Shown here: positions 8,471 to 15,479 of the stretch, piece after piece
Layout: each line of letters begins with the position of its first letter
Numbering within the stretch: position 1 is the stretch's first letter
NCBI GenBank assembly: GCA_017503645.1
Contig: JAFVSR010000036.1
Location: 1 to 35,920 of the forward strand
DNA length: 35,920 bases
Direction of reading: 5' to 3'
Source of the DNA: Bacteroidaceae bacterium
Lineage (GTDB): Bacteria; Bacteroidota; Bacteroidia; Bacteroidales; Bacteroidaceae
Made by a program: the position numbers and the translations under genes
Notes under the pieces: generated by a model
Database searches by the model: none
What the model was told of the DNA's origin: nothing
Seen by the model: the letters and a program-made list of their open reading frames with translations, nothing else

Positions 8471-8802
8471 AATAAATGAATTAAGTTAATAATAAAAGTT
8501 TTATGTTTTTTGTGTTCTCACATAAAAATATATAGGCTTTTGCAACGCTTGTTTGCAAAAACCAGATATATTGCTGCACTCGTTGGTGCTCTTTCCTTAT
8601 TTATAAAATACGGGATGCGCAAAAGTAATAATAAAATTTATATTTAATAACGTTTTTGCAATATTTTTTGGATTTTTGCTATAAATTGTTTTTAGATGTT
8701 TATATATGTGAATTGTTATTCCGTAATTACGCATCCGGTCGATATCGTGAGCGTGTATGGCGGCCTGTTAATTGGTTGATTCGAGATTTTGTTGCTCTAA
8801 AT
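8471..8802. other. AT-rich intergenic region upstream of two divergent units
   Basis: No coding potential was found. It holds the leader and -7 box of the minus-strand secreted protein gene and the approach to the SRP RNA promoter. A TTTGCAA motif recurs in the leader near 8540-8560. Nothing else is recognised. Confidence 0.6.
8620..8627 (-). promoter_or_regulatory. -7 box of the 847-residue secreted protein gene
   Basis: The minus strand reads TACTTTTG, matching TAnnTTTG, about 150 bp upstream of ATG 8470. No clear TTTG lies at the usual distance, so this is a partial promoter call. Confidence 0.45.
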
Positions 8803-8833
8803 TTTGCGGGAATAAAAAAAAATTGTACCTTTG
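8803..8833 (+). promoter_or_regulatory. SRP RNA promoter
   Basis: TTTG (8803-8806), a spacer of exactly 19 bp, then TACCTTTG (8826-8833). This is a full match to the Bacteroidota primary-sigma consensus. Transcription should begin about 7-10 nt further on, at the base of the SRP RNA terminal stem. Confidence 0.85.
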
Positions 8834-8843
8834 CACGCAGTAT

Positions 8844-8939
8844 GGGTAAGTCCTATACGGCCAGCTCCTAGTGAATCCTCCAGGGCTTGACCGCAGCAAA
8901 GGTAGTTGGTTGTAGCGGCGCGATGTAGGTAGCTTACCC
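8844..8939 (+). ncRNA. ffs: signal recognition particle RNA, small (4.5S) type
   Basis: The RNA folds back on itself: GGGTAAG at 8844-8850 pairs with CTTACCC at 8933-8939. Inside are the two strands of the SRP core, CCAGGG at 8880-8885 and CGCAGCAAAGG at 8892-8902, which correspond to the CAGG and AGCAG sides of the symmetric loop that binds Ffh. The 3' strand has CGATGTAGGTAGC, like the GGATGTAGCTGGC of E. coli 4.5S RNA. The RNA partners Ffh and FtsY in co-translational targeting of membrane proteins. A perfect promoter lies just before it and a terminator just after it. The apical loop is not GGAA: it reads CUUGA between GG and CC. The exact ends are uncertain by a few bases; TATGGG at 8841 can also pair with CCCATA at 8942. 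Confidence 0.82.
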
Positions 8940-8948
8940 ACCCCATAG

Positions 8949-8981
8949 GCGGGCATCTTTTTAAGATGCCCGCTTTTTTTT
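8949..8981 (+). terminator. SRP RNA terminator
   Basis: A 10-bp perfect stem (8949-8958 with 8964-8973) around a 5-nt loop is followed by eight T. It is a textbook rho-independent terminator 10 bp past the SRP RNA. Confidence 0.92.
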
Positions 8982-9105
8982 GTTGCCACACAAAAGAAAC
9001 GCTTACATCAGCAATCTTTCGTTTATTGTTTTTCGCCACAAATAGGCCGATTTCGCCCCTAATCGGCTTGAAATGCCCCGAAATGCGGTCGTAGTTCCCT
9101 CTGTT

Positions 9106-9136
9106 TTTGTTCAAATGGTATGTGTGCATACTTTTG
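9106..9136 (+). promoter_or_regulatory. promoter of the SGNH hydrolase gene
   Basis: TTTG (9106-9109), 19 bp, TACTTTTG (9129-9136): a full consensus match. The transcript should start near 9143, which rules out the in-frame upstream start candidate at 9073 and supports ATG 9160. Confidence 0.8.
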
Positions 9137-9159
9137 CACCCGATAAAACAAAAACGGTT

Positions 9160-9885
9160 ATGAAAATAGATTTGAAAACGGTATGTGCTTTTGGCGATTC
9201 GGTGATGAAAGGTATTGTGGTTGACAAGGAGAACAGCCCTGCCGATGGTATAAAATATAAAATAAGCGATATGGGTTTTGCAGCCCGTTGCCGCAGGAAC
9301 CTTGGGATAGAGGTTGAGAATTTTGCCCGTTTTGGCGGGGTGGTGTCGCAAGGAATGAAGTTTGTTTCGCGCTATGCCGACAAGGTGAAGCGTAGCGACT
9401 ATGTTCTCTTTGAGTATGGCGGCAACGATTGCGATTTCAACTGGGCTGCAATAGCCGAGAATCCGCGCGAAGAGCATTGCTCTAATACTCCGATAAGCCT
9501 GTTCGTAAAGCTCTATTCTGAACTAATAGATTTTGCTAAATCGTTGGGTGCAAAGCCTGTATTGTTGTCGCTCCCGGTGCTTGAACCAAACCGATTTTTT
9601 GCGCACGTGTCCAAAGGTCTTAATGGTGATAATATTCTCAGCTGGTTGGGTGGCACGGTGCTCACCATCGACCGTTGGCACGAACGTTATAATATGGAAA
9701 TTTTTCGTTTGGGTGCTATTAAGCGTGTTCCTGTCATTGATATTACATCGGTTTTTCTTGAGCGCAAGAATTATGCCGATTATATATGCGAGGATGGAAT
9801 ACACCCCAATGATGCCGGGCACGAGCTCATAGAGAGTGCCATTATGAATTATTTGAATTTGCAGACGCAACGTATTGCCATTTGA
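9160..9885 (+). CDS. SGNH/GDSL-type hydrolase
   Basis: A 241-residue protein with the block residues of SGNH esterases: CAFGDSVMKG near residue 10 (block I, nucleophilic Ser in GDS), a Gly-containing FGGVVSQGM (block II), EYGGNDCDF (block III, GxND) and DGIHPNDAGHEL close to the end (block V, catalytic Asp and His). No signal peptide is present, so it acts in the cytoplasm unless exported by another route. Family members deacylate lipids, sugars or peptides; the substrate here cannot be named. ATG 9160 was chosen because the promoter at 9106-9136 sits within the longer open frame. The gene stands alone between the SRP RNA and the convergent enolase gene. Confidence 0.88.
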   Translation: MKIDLKTVCAFGDSVMKGIVVDKENSPADGIKYKISDMGFAARCRRNLGIEVENFARFGGVVSQGMKFVSRYADKVKRSDYVLFEYGGNDCDFNWAAIAENPREEHCSNTPISLFVKLYSELIDFAKSLGAKPVLLSLPVLEPNRFFAHVSKGLNGDNILSWLGGTVLTIDRWHERYNMEIFRLGAIKRVPVIDITSVFLERKNYADYICEDGIHPNDAGHELIESAIMNYLNLQTQRIAI

Positions 9886-9992
9886 TAATGTGTTTGTATA
9901 TAAGATATTAGCTATGTTATTGTATAAAAAGCTTTAACGACTGCTCCCATAGTGTTCCTTTTCCAGGCGCACTATAAATGATTGTATGAGAG

Positions 9993-10021
9993 CCGCCCTG
10001 TCACAACTGTGGCAGGGCGGT
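9993..10021. terminator. hairpin between SGNH hydrolase and enolase genes
   Basis: CCGCCCTG pairs with CAGGGCGG, extended by CACA/TGTG inside. It lies between two convergent genes, 48 bp past the enolase stop. Only a broken T tract follows on either side, so strength is uncertain. Confidence 0.65.
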
Positions 10022-10069
10022 GTGTTTGTATTGTTATACTTTGTAACACAATTATTTGACATCTGTTAG

Positions 10070-11338
10070 CTAAAGTGATTTGTTGTATTTCGACAGCTTG
10101 CCAAGCTCCTCTTCAATCTGCAACAGACGGTTGTATTTTGCAATCCTCTCGCTGCGGCTCATCGAACCGGTTTTTATCTGCCCCGCATTTGTTGCTACAG
10201 CAAGGTCGGCAATAAACGTATCCTCGGTTTCGCCCGAGCGGTGGCTTATGATGGTTCGGTATCCGTTGCGTTTGGCAAGTTCAATGGTGTCGAGCGTTTC
10301 GGTAAGCGTGCCTATCTGGTTAGGCTTTATCAGTATGCTGTTGGCGCATTTATCGTTTATTCCCTTTTGCAAAAATCTGCTGTTGGTGACAAAGAGGTCG
10401 TCTCCCACAAGGTTGCAACGCTTTCCTATCGCTTTTGTGAGTTCCTGCCACCCCTCCCAATCGTTTTCGCTCATACCATCTTCTATGCTGTCTATAGGGT
10501 ATTTCTCTATCAGGTGTGTCAGATATTTTATCTGCTCTGCAGCGGTAAATCTTTTGCTGTCGCTTTCAAATGTTCCGTAGTCGTAAACTCCATCGTGAAA
10601 AAACTCCGATGCGGCGCAATCGAGCGCAATGCTTATGTCGTCTTTCGGTTTGTAGCCGGCCTCTTTTATAGCAGTCACTATGCAGTCGAGCGCATCTTCT
10701 ATGCCTCGCAACTGCGGGGCAAACCCTCCTTCGTCGCCCACGGCAGTGCTCAGTCCTCTTTTATGTAACACTCTTTTCAGCGCCTGGAAAACCTCTGCGC
10801 CCATACGCACTGCCTCGCTTATGCTGTTTGCGCCTATGGGGCGTATCATAAATTCCTGGAATGCTATGGGTGAGTCGGAGTGCTTGCCGCCGTTTATGAT
10901 ATTTATCATTGGCGTTGGCAATATGTGTGCATTTACACCGCCAATGTAGCGATACAGTGGTGTGTGCAGTGCGGCCGCTGCTGCTTTTGCCGCGGCAAGC
11001 GACACGCCCAGTATTGCATTTGCGCCCAGTACGCTTTTATTGTCGGTGCCGTCGGCTTCAATCATTTTATAATCTATCTCGCGTTGCGAAAAAACCGATA
11101 TGCCCTCTATTATGGGTGCAATTTCGCGGTTCACGTTCTTTACGGCCTTAAGAACACCATTCCCGCCGTATCGTTCGTCGCGGTCGCGCAGTTCCAGCGC
11201 TTCGTTTTCTCCTGTAGATGCTCCCGACGGCACCGATGCGCTTGCTGCAGTGCCATCTTCGAGTGTGATGCATACTCCCACGGTGGGTGTTCCCCGTGAA
11301 TCTAAAATCTCACTGGCTTTTACTCTTTTTATTTTCAT
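10070..11338 (-). CDS. eno: enolase (phosphopyruvate hydratase)
   Basis: Converts 2-phosphoglycerate to phosphoenolpyruvate in glycolysis, in the cytoplasm. At 422 residues it has normal length. Active-site residues are all in place: His153 and Glu162 (INGGKHSDS and QEFMIRP), Glu203 (GDEGGFAP), the Mg ligands Asp240, Glu286 and Asp313 ([21 protein letters not shown]), Lys338 (LIKPNQIGT), His366-Arg367-Ser368 (SHRSGETED) and Lys389 ([10 protein letters not shown]). The N-terminal [18 protein letters not shown] loop, which closes over the substrate, is intact. The start ATG 11338 gives the conserved [16 protein letters not shown]. It is monocistronic and divergent from pepT. Confidence 0.97.
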   Translation of the reverse strand: MKIKRVKASEILDSRGTPTVGVCITLEDGTAASASVPSGASTGENEALELRDRDERYGGNGVLKAVKNVNREIAPIIEGISVFSQREIDYKMIEADGTDNKSVLGANAILGVSLAAAKAAAAALHTPLYRYIGGVNAHILPTPMINIINGGKHSDSPIAFQEFMIRPIGANSISEAVRMGAEVFQALKRVLHKRGLSTAVGDEGGFAPQLRGIEDALDCIVTAIKEAGYKPKDDISIALDCAASEFFHDGVYDYGTFESDSKRFTAAEQIKYLTHLIEKYPIDSIEDGMSENDWEGWQELTKAIGKRCNLVGDDLFVTNSRFLQKGINDKCANSILIKPNQIGTLTETLDTIELAKRNGYRTIISHRSGETEDTFIADLAVATNAGQIKTGSMSRSERIAKYNRLLQIEEELGKLSKYNKSL

Positions 11339-11494
11339 AATATATATGGTTTAATGCGTTGTTCTATATGAAACAATATTTCTTTTTTCTTGGTTTTTCG
11401 GCTGTGTTCAAATAGTTGAAAAGATTTGGCTGTAAAATTTGCGCTTAACGCACTAAATGGCTATTTTTACAAAAAATAAAGACTACTTTTTATT

Positions 11495-12736
11495 ATGAGT
11501 GAGATTAAAGATAAAATGTTGCAGCGCTTTTTGAAGTATGTAACCTTTGACACCGAGTCGTGCGACGATGCCACTACAGTACCCACAACGCCGGGGCAGA
11601 TGACCTTTGCGCAGTATCTCAAAGAGGAACTACAGTCGATGGGCCTTGCCGAAATAGTGCTCGACGACAAAGGTTACCTCTATGCCACGCTGCCGTCGAA
11701 CAGCACCAAGGAGCTGCCTGTGATTGGTTTTATTTCGCACCTCGATACCAGCCCCGATATGAGCGGAAGGGATGTGAAACCACGTGTGGTGCACTCTTAT
11801 GGCGGCGGTAATGTAGTGCTGGATGAAAAAGAGGATATAATACTCTCGGTAAACGATTTTCCCGAGATTCTGAATTACAAGGGCGACGATTTGGTGGTGA
11901 CAGACGGCCACACGTTGCTTGGCGCCGACGATAAGGCCGGCATTGCCGAAATTGTATCGGCTGTGGAGTATCTTCAGGCTCACCCCGAAATAGAACACGG
12001 CAAGATACGCATAGCGTTTAATCCCGACGAGGAGATTGGGCGCGGTGCTCATAATTTCAATGTTCCGCTTTTTGGCTGCGATTGGGCATATACCGTGGAT
12101 GGAAGCGCCGAGGGTGAGATAGAGTTCGAAAATTTCAACGCAGGTTCGGCCTCCTTCGCCATACAGGGCTGTAATGTGCACCCCGGTTATGCCAAAGGTA
12201 AGATGCTCAATGCGTTACGCGTGGCAACAGAGATTGTCAGCTCCATTCCCGCTACCGAATCGCCCGAATGCACCGATGGCTATCAGGGCTTTTATCACCT
12301 TATGAGCATAAACGGCGGGGTGGATTCTGCCGAGGTGTCGTATATCATACGCGACCATTGCCGTGAAACCTTTGAGCGTCGTATGGCATTTATAAGCAAG
12401 GTGGCCGACGGCATTAAAGCCAAATATGGTGCAGGGGTTGTAACGCTCACGCTTAAGGAGCAATATCGTAATATGCGCGAGCAGGTGGAGCCCAAGATGT
12501 ACATAATAGACCTTGCCAAAATGGCAATGGTTCAGGCCGGTGTGAAACCTGTTGTAAAGCCCATTCGTGGCGGCACCGATGGCGCACAGCTGTCGTTTAT
12601 GGGCCTTCCTTGCCCCAACCTGTTTGCCGGCGGCATAAATTTTCATAGTCGCTACGAATTTGTGTCGGTTCAGGTGATGGAGAAGGCTGTGATGACAATT
12701 GTGAACATTGCGGCAATGGTAAAGGACTTAAAATAG
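11495..12736 (+). CDS. pepT: peptidase T (tripeptide aminopeptidase)
   Basis: An M20-family di-zinc aminopeptidase that removes the N-terminal residue from tripeptides in the cytoplasm. The 413-residue length is typical. Zinc and catalytic residues are recognisable: His82 and Asp84 in SHLDTSPD, bridging Asp145 in GADDKAG, Glu179-Glu180 in PDEEIGRG, Asp202 in YTVDG, and a late His in NFHSRYEF. The dimerisation segment between about residues 215 and 310 includes [16 protein letters not shown]. The thioesterase gene follows after 6 bp, so they form an operon. A possible promoter (TAAAATTTG near 11434) is off consensus by one base of spacing. Confidence 0.96.
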   Translation: MSEIKDKMLQRFLKYVTFDTESCDDATTVPTTPGQMTFAQYLKEELQSMGLAEIVLDDKGYLYATLPSNSTKELPVIGFISHLDTSPDMSGRDVKPRVVHSYGGGNVVLDEKEDIILSVNDFPEILNYKGDDLVVTDGHTLLGADDKAGIAEIVSAVEYLQAHPEIEHGKIRIAFNPDEEIGRGAHNFNVPLFGCDWAYTVDGSAEGEIEFENFNAGSASFAIQGCNVHPGYAKGKMLNALRVATEIVSSIPATESPECTDGYQGFYHLMSINGGVDSAEVSYIIRDHCRETFERRMAFISKVADGIKAKYGAGVVTLTLKEQYRNMREQVEPKMYIIDLAKMAMVQAGVKPVVKPIRGGTDGAQLSFMGLPCPNLFAGGINFHSRYEFVSVQVMEKAVMTIVNIAAMVKDLK

Positions 12737-12742
12737 AACGAT

Positions 12743-13120
12743 ATGCTTGAAAAAGGATTGAAATATACGAGTTCGGTGGTGGTGGATAAGGCCAATTGCG
12801 CTTCGGCAGTGGGCTCGGGCGGGCTCGATGTTTTTGCCACCCCCTCTATGGTGGCACTTATGGAGAATGCTGCAATGAACGCTGTTGCTCCTTGTCTGCC
12901 CGATGGCTCAACCACCGTGGGCTCCGAGATAAATGTTACGCATACCAAACCCACCGGCATAGGTGCCACGGTTTCCGCCACAGCCGAATTGCTTTCGGTT
13001 GATGGGCGCAAACTTCTTTTTAAGGTGGCTGCCCACGATGGTGTGGGGTTCATAGGCGAGGGTACTCACGTGCGTTTTGTCGTGGATGTGGAGCGTTTCC
13101 TCTCTAAACTGAATAAATGA
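12743..13120 (+). CDS. FlK-like hotdog-fold thioesterase
   Basis: A 125-residue hotdog-fold protein of the fluoroacetyl-CoA thioesterase (FlK) family. The triad known from FlK (Thr42, Glu50, His76) maps to Thr33 in VFATPSM, Glu41 in ALMENAA and His67 in NVTHTKP with identical spacing (8 and 26 residues). The C-terminal FIGEGTHVRFVVD is also family-typical. FlK itself hydrolyses fluoroacetyl-CoA; relatives in anaerobes that meet no fluoroacetate must act on other acyl-CoAs or do housekeeping, so the substrate is unknown. It is 6 bp downstream of pepT and followed by a bidirectional terminator. Confidence 0.85.
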   Translation: MLEKGLKYTSSVVVDKANCASAVGSGGLDVFATPSMVALMENAAMNAVAPCLPDGSTTVGSEINVTHTKPTGIGATVSATAELLSVDGRKLLFKVAAHDGVGFIGEGTHVRFVVDVERFLSKLNK

Positions 13121-13140
13121 GAAAAAGTGCTTTTGCTGCA

Positions 13141-13186
13141 CTTATAATAAAACGGGCCGGCTTAAGCCGGCCCGTTTTATTATAAG
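13141..13186. terminator. bidirectional terminator, 46-bp perfect palindrome
   Basis: Arms 13141-13163 and 13164-13186 are perfectly complementary. An A/T outer part flanks a GGGCCGGC core, so each direction ends in a T-rich stretch. It separates the convergent pepT and rplY-pth-hslR operons, and contains the stop codon of the hslR-like gene (13180-13182). Confidence 0.88.
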
Positions 13187-13599
13187 GTATCAAAATCAAA
13201 TTCGTCAAAATCAATATCGAATGCCTCCTCGGAGAAGCGGTCTATTTCGCGGCGCTCCTTTTTGGTGGGGCGGCCTGTGCCTTTTTGCCTGTCGGTGAAA
13301 CCGCTTATCTTGCTCATTTCGAGAATCTCGTATTGCTCCTGCGGGGTGATATTCTCCATCAGTTCGGGTACCAGCTTGGCTCCCACGCGGTTCTCGGCGG
13401 CCTTCAGCACGCGGAAGGAGTATGTTATGGGTGCTTTCTTCACCTTCACCACATCGCCCACACGCACGGTGTGCGATGGTTTCACGCTGCGTTCGCCTAT
13501 GCTTATGTGCCCCTTTTTGCAGGCTTCGGCGGCTATGCTGCGCGTCTTGTAGATGCGCACCGCCCACAGCCATTTATCTATGCGTGCCTGCTCGCTCAT
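13180..13599 (-). CDS. hslR: S4-domain RNA-binding protein, Hsp15-like
   Basis: A 139-residue protein starting with an S4 domain (residues 4-65: [27 protein letters not shown], then the [13 protein letters not shown] strand). This is the pattern of Hsp15/HslR, which in E. coli binds free 50S subunits carrying a stranded nascent chain and helps recycle them. The tail is first basic ([16 protein letters not shown]) and then acidic ([11 protein letters not shown]). Its ATG overlaps the pth stop codon as ATGA (13596-13599), so translation is coupled. The pairing with Pth, which rescues peptidyl-tRNA, fits a shared role in stalled-ribosome recovery (inference). Confidence 0.88.
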   Translation of the reverse strand: MSEQARIDKWLWAVRIYKTRSIAAEACKKGHISIGERSVKPSHTVRVGDVVKVKKAPITYSFRVLKAAENRVGAKLVPELMENITPQEQYEILEMSKISGFTDRQKGTGRPTKKERREIDRFSEEAFDIDFDEFDFDTL

Positions 13600-14174
13600 T
13601 CTTTGCCTGCTCCTTTTTTGTTGAACTGGTTCATTGTGCGTGCCAGGCCTGCAAAACAGAAACTTTTTATTATCTCCGTGGTTGTGGCAAGCTGCTCGTC
13701 AATAGCTTTCTGCTCCTCGCTGTCGAATGCTCCAAGTACAAAATCCACCTGGTGTCCTTTTCCAAAATTATTGCCTATTCCCACACGCAAGCGGGCATAT
13801 GCCGTGGTGCCTAAGGTGGCTGCAATGTGCTTTAGTCCGTTGTGTCCGCCGTCGCTGCCTTGCCCTTTGAGGCGTAGTGTGCCCACCGGCAGTGCCAGGT
13901 CGTCTACTATGACAAGAACATTCTCCAATGGAATCTTTTCGGCCTGCATCCAGTAGCGCACGGCATTGCCGCTGAGGTTCATATAGGTGGATGGCTTCAA
14001 CAGTATGAGCTTGCGTCCGCGCACCGATGCCTCGGCCACAAAGCCGTAACGTTTGTCCGAAAAAATAGTATTGGACACTTTTGCAAAAGTGTCCAATACT
14101 GTGAATCCGATATTGTGGCGGGTGCCTTCGTACTCTTGTCCGATGTTACCCAGGCCTACAATAAGATATTTCAT
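13596..14174 (-). CDS. pth: peptidyl-tRNA hydrolase
   Basis: Cleaves peptidyl-tRNA released from stalled ribosomes, recycling tRNA in the cytoplasm. At 192 residues it has standard bacterial length. Catalytic Asn10, His20 and Asp91 are present ([24 protein letters not shown]), as is [12 protein letters not shown], which contacts the tRNA backbone. The gene lies 15 bp after rplY, a common pairing, and overlaps hslR by 4 bp. Oddly, codons 26-36 ([11 protein letters not shown]) lie in a 34-bp perfect palindrome at 14067-14100. The protein stays collinear with relatives there, so the reading frame is not interrupted. Confidence 0.96.
   Translation of the reverse strand: MKYLIVGLGNIGQEYEGTRHNIGFTVLDTFAKVSNTIFSDKRYGFVAEASVRGRKLILLKPSTYMNLSGNAVRYWMQAEKIPLENVLVIVDDLALPVGTLRLKGQGSDGGHNGLKHIAATLGTTAYARLRVGIGNNFGKGHQVDFVLGAFDSEEQKAIDEQLATTTEIIKSFCFAGLARTMNQFNKKGAGKE
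14067..14100. repeat. 34-bp perfect palindrome inside pth
   Basis: Bases 14067-14082 are the exact reverse complement of 14085-14100, with the self-complementary GC at 14083-14084 between them. There is no T tract after it in the pth direction. Read on either strand in the pth frame it encodes [11 protein letters not shown]. Confidence 0.9.
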
Positions 14175-14189
14175 TTCCTGCGGTCGGTA

Positions 14190-14786
14190 TTACTTCGCTG
14201 CGGCTGCGGCTGCTGCCTGTGAAGCACGTGTTGTCTTAACAGCGCATACAAGAGCCTCCTTTGCAGTTACCAACTCCAAGCCCTCGAATGAGAGGTCGCA
14301 CACCTTGATAGACTTACCAAGTGCAAGGGGAGTTACGTCTACTGTCAAAATCTCGGGGATAGATGTGTAGATAGCCTTAACCTTGAGGTAACGCTGCAAC
14401 TGTACCAATTTACCACCGGCGCGTACACCCTCGGCCAATCCCTGCAATTTCACGGGAACTGCCATAACGATGGGTTTCTCCTCGGTAATCTCGTAGAAAT
14501 CTACGTGGAGGATAGTGTCCTTAACGGGGTGGAACTGGATGTCCTTGAGGATAGCCTTTGTTGTTGTGCCGTCGATTGTGAGCTCTACAACGTGGATATC
14601 GGGTGTGTAAACGAGCTTGCGAAGGCCCTCTGTTGTTACGCTGAAAGCCTTTGTTGCGGGCTTGCCTTCACTGTCTTTCTGTACTCCGTAGATGCAGCAG
14701 GGTACGAGGCCCTCCTTGCGCAATGCGTTGGTAGCTTTTTTACCAACCACGGTTCTTGCAGAACCGCTGATGCTGATTGTTTTCAT
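14190..14786 (-). CDS. rplY: 50S ribosomal protein L25 / general stress protein Ctc
   Basis: A 198-residue protein of the long (CTC) form. The N-terminal 5S-rRNA-binding beta-barrel spans residues 1-92 (starting MKTISISGSARTVVGKKATNALRKEGLVPCCIYG, with ILHVDFYEI at its end). The C-terminal TL5-type domain follows (VPVKLQGLAEGVRAGG to VCDLSFEGL). The tail is a run of Ala with a final Lys, a low-complexity end common in this lineage. It is first in the operon rplY-pth-hslR. A TACCTTTG promoter box lies about 80 bp upstream. Confidence 0.95.
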   Translation of the reverse strand: MKTISISGSARTVVGKKATNALRKEGLVPCCIYGVQKDSEGKPATKAFSVTTEGLRKLVYTPDIHVVELTIDGTTTKAILKDIQFHPVKDTILHVDFYEITEEKPIVMAVPVKLQGLAEGVRAGGKLVQLQRYLKVKAIYTSIPEILTVDVTPLALGKSIKVCDLSFEGLELVTAKEALVCAVKTTRASQAAAAAAAK

Positions 14787-14864
14787 AATTAAAAATGTGT
14801 TACTCTAAATTAAGATTGATAATTTTGCTTAATTCGCCATCACACGATGTCTCTAAAGCGGGCA

Positions 14865-14872
14865 CAAAGGTA
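14865..14872 (-). promoter_or_regulatory. rplY promoter -7 box
   Basis: The minus strand reads TACCTTTG. A CTTG about 20 bp further upstream may serve as the -33 box. Predicted leader of about 70 nt before ATG 14786. Confidence 0.55.
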
Positions 14873-14917
14873 CGCTTTATTTTTCAAATAAACAAGTAAT
14901 GCGGTGGTTAATCGCGC

Positions 14918-15277
14918 TTAAAACTCTATGTCGATGCTTAAATTGTCGGGCTCATCGCTGCTTGCCTGCTGTTCGGCGCGTCGCGGGCGATACTCACCCT
15001 GCTCGGCAACCACAAAGTCGATAGCCTCCTTAAGGCTGGTTGCAAATTTTTCAAAATCTTCGCGATAGAGGAATATCTTGTGTTTTTCAAAGGACACGGA
15101 TGCGTTGTCACCCTCACCACTCACAATTTTCTTGCTTTCGGTTATAGAAAGGTACATCTCCTCTTTCCTGTTTTTCTTCACATCAATGTAATAGATTCTT
15201 TTACCCGCCTTGATGGTTTGTGAGTGTACAATCTCTTTCTCGGTGTCGTTTGCGTTGCCTTTTTTGTAGTCTTCCAT
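14918..15277 (-). CDS. DUF3276 / PUR-alpha-like DNA/RNA-binding protein
   Basis: A 119-residue protein. The core (about residues 17-92) has the PUR repeat order of strands and helix: QTIKAGKRIYYIDVKKNRKEEMYLSITESKK, then an IFLYREDFEKFATSLKEAIDFV helix. Bacterial PUR proteins of this family (for example from Borrelia and Bacteroidetes) bind single-stranded DNA or RNA as dimers. The tail is disordered and rich in Gln, Ser and acidic residues. The gene is monocistronic, between rplY and the divergent ABC ATPase gene. Which genes it controls is unknown. Confidence 0.88.
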   Translation of the reverse strand: MEDYKKGNANDTEKEIVHSQTIKAGKRIYYIDVKKNRKEEMYLSITESKKIVSGEGDNASVSFEKHKIFLYREDFEKFATSLKEAIDFVVAEQGEYRPRRAEQQASSDEPDNLSIDIEF

Positions 15278-15450
15278 CGTAATAATCTTGTGTTATATGT
15301 AGTTATCGGTTTCAAATATGATTAAAATAAATTAAAAAATCAATATTTTTTATTATTTTTTGTGTTTATGCGTGTTGAATTTTTCTTTTTCGTGCCTTTT
15401 GCGCTTCTTTCTTGTATGTAAAATAGTTTCGTGGTTCCCGCTTTTTTTTG

Positions 15451-15458
15451 TAATTTTG
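15451..15458 (+). promoter_or_regulatory. promoter -7 box of the ModF-like ATPase gene
   Basis: TAATTTTG fits TAnnTTTG; TTTC at 15427-15430 lies 20 bp upstream. The start would be near 15465, so ATG 15480 is the first usable codon and the longer upstream frame from 15360 is not translated. Confidence 0.6.
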
Positions 15459-15479
15459 CAGCCGTTTTTTTTAGAAACT

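Noticed and set aside
8797-9477. Minus-strand open frame across the SRP RNA and the SGNH gene
   Set aside because: It runs through a structured RNA gene and two consensus promoters of the other strand, and its product has no recognisable features.
14053-14370. Plus-strand frame in pth/rplY sharing [11 protein letters not shown] with Pth
   Set aside because: The shared peptide comes only from the palindrome; the rest is antisense to pth and rplY and has no support as a gene.
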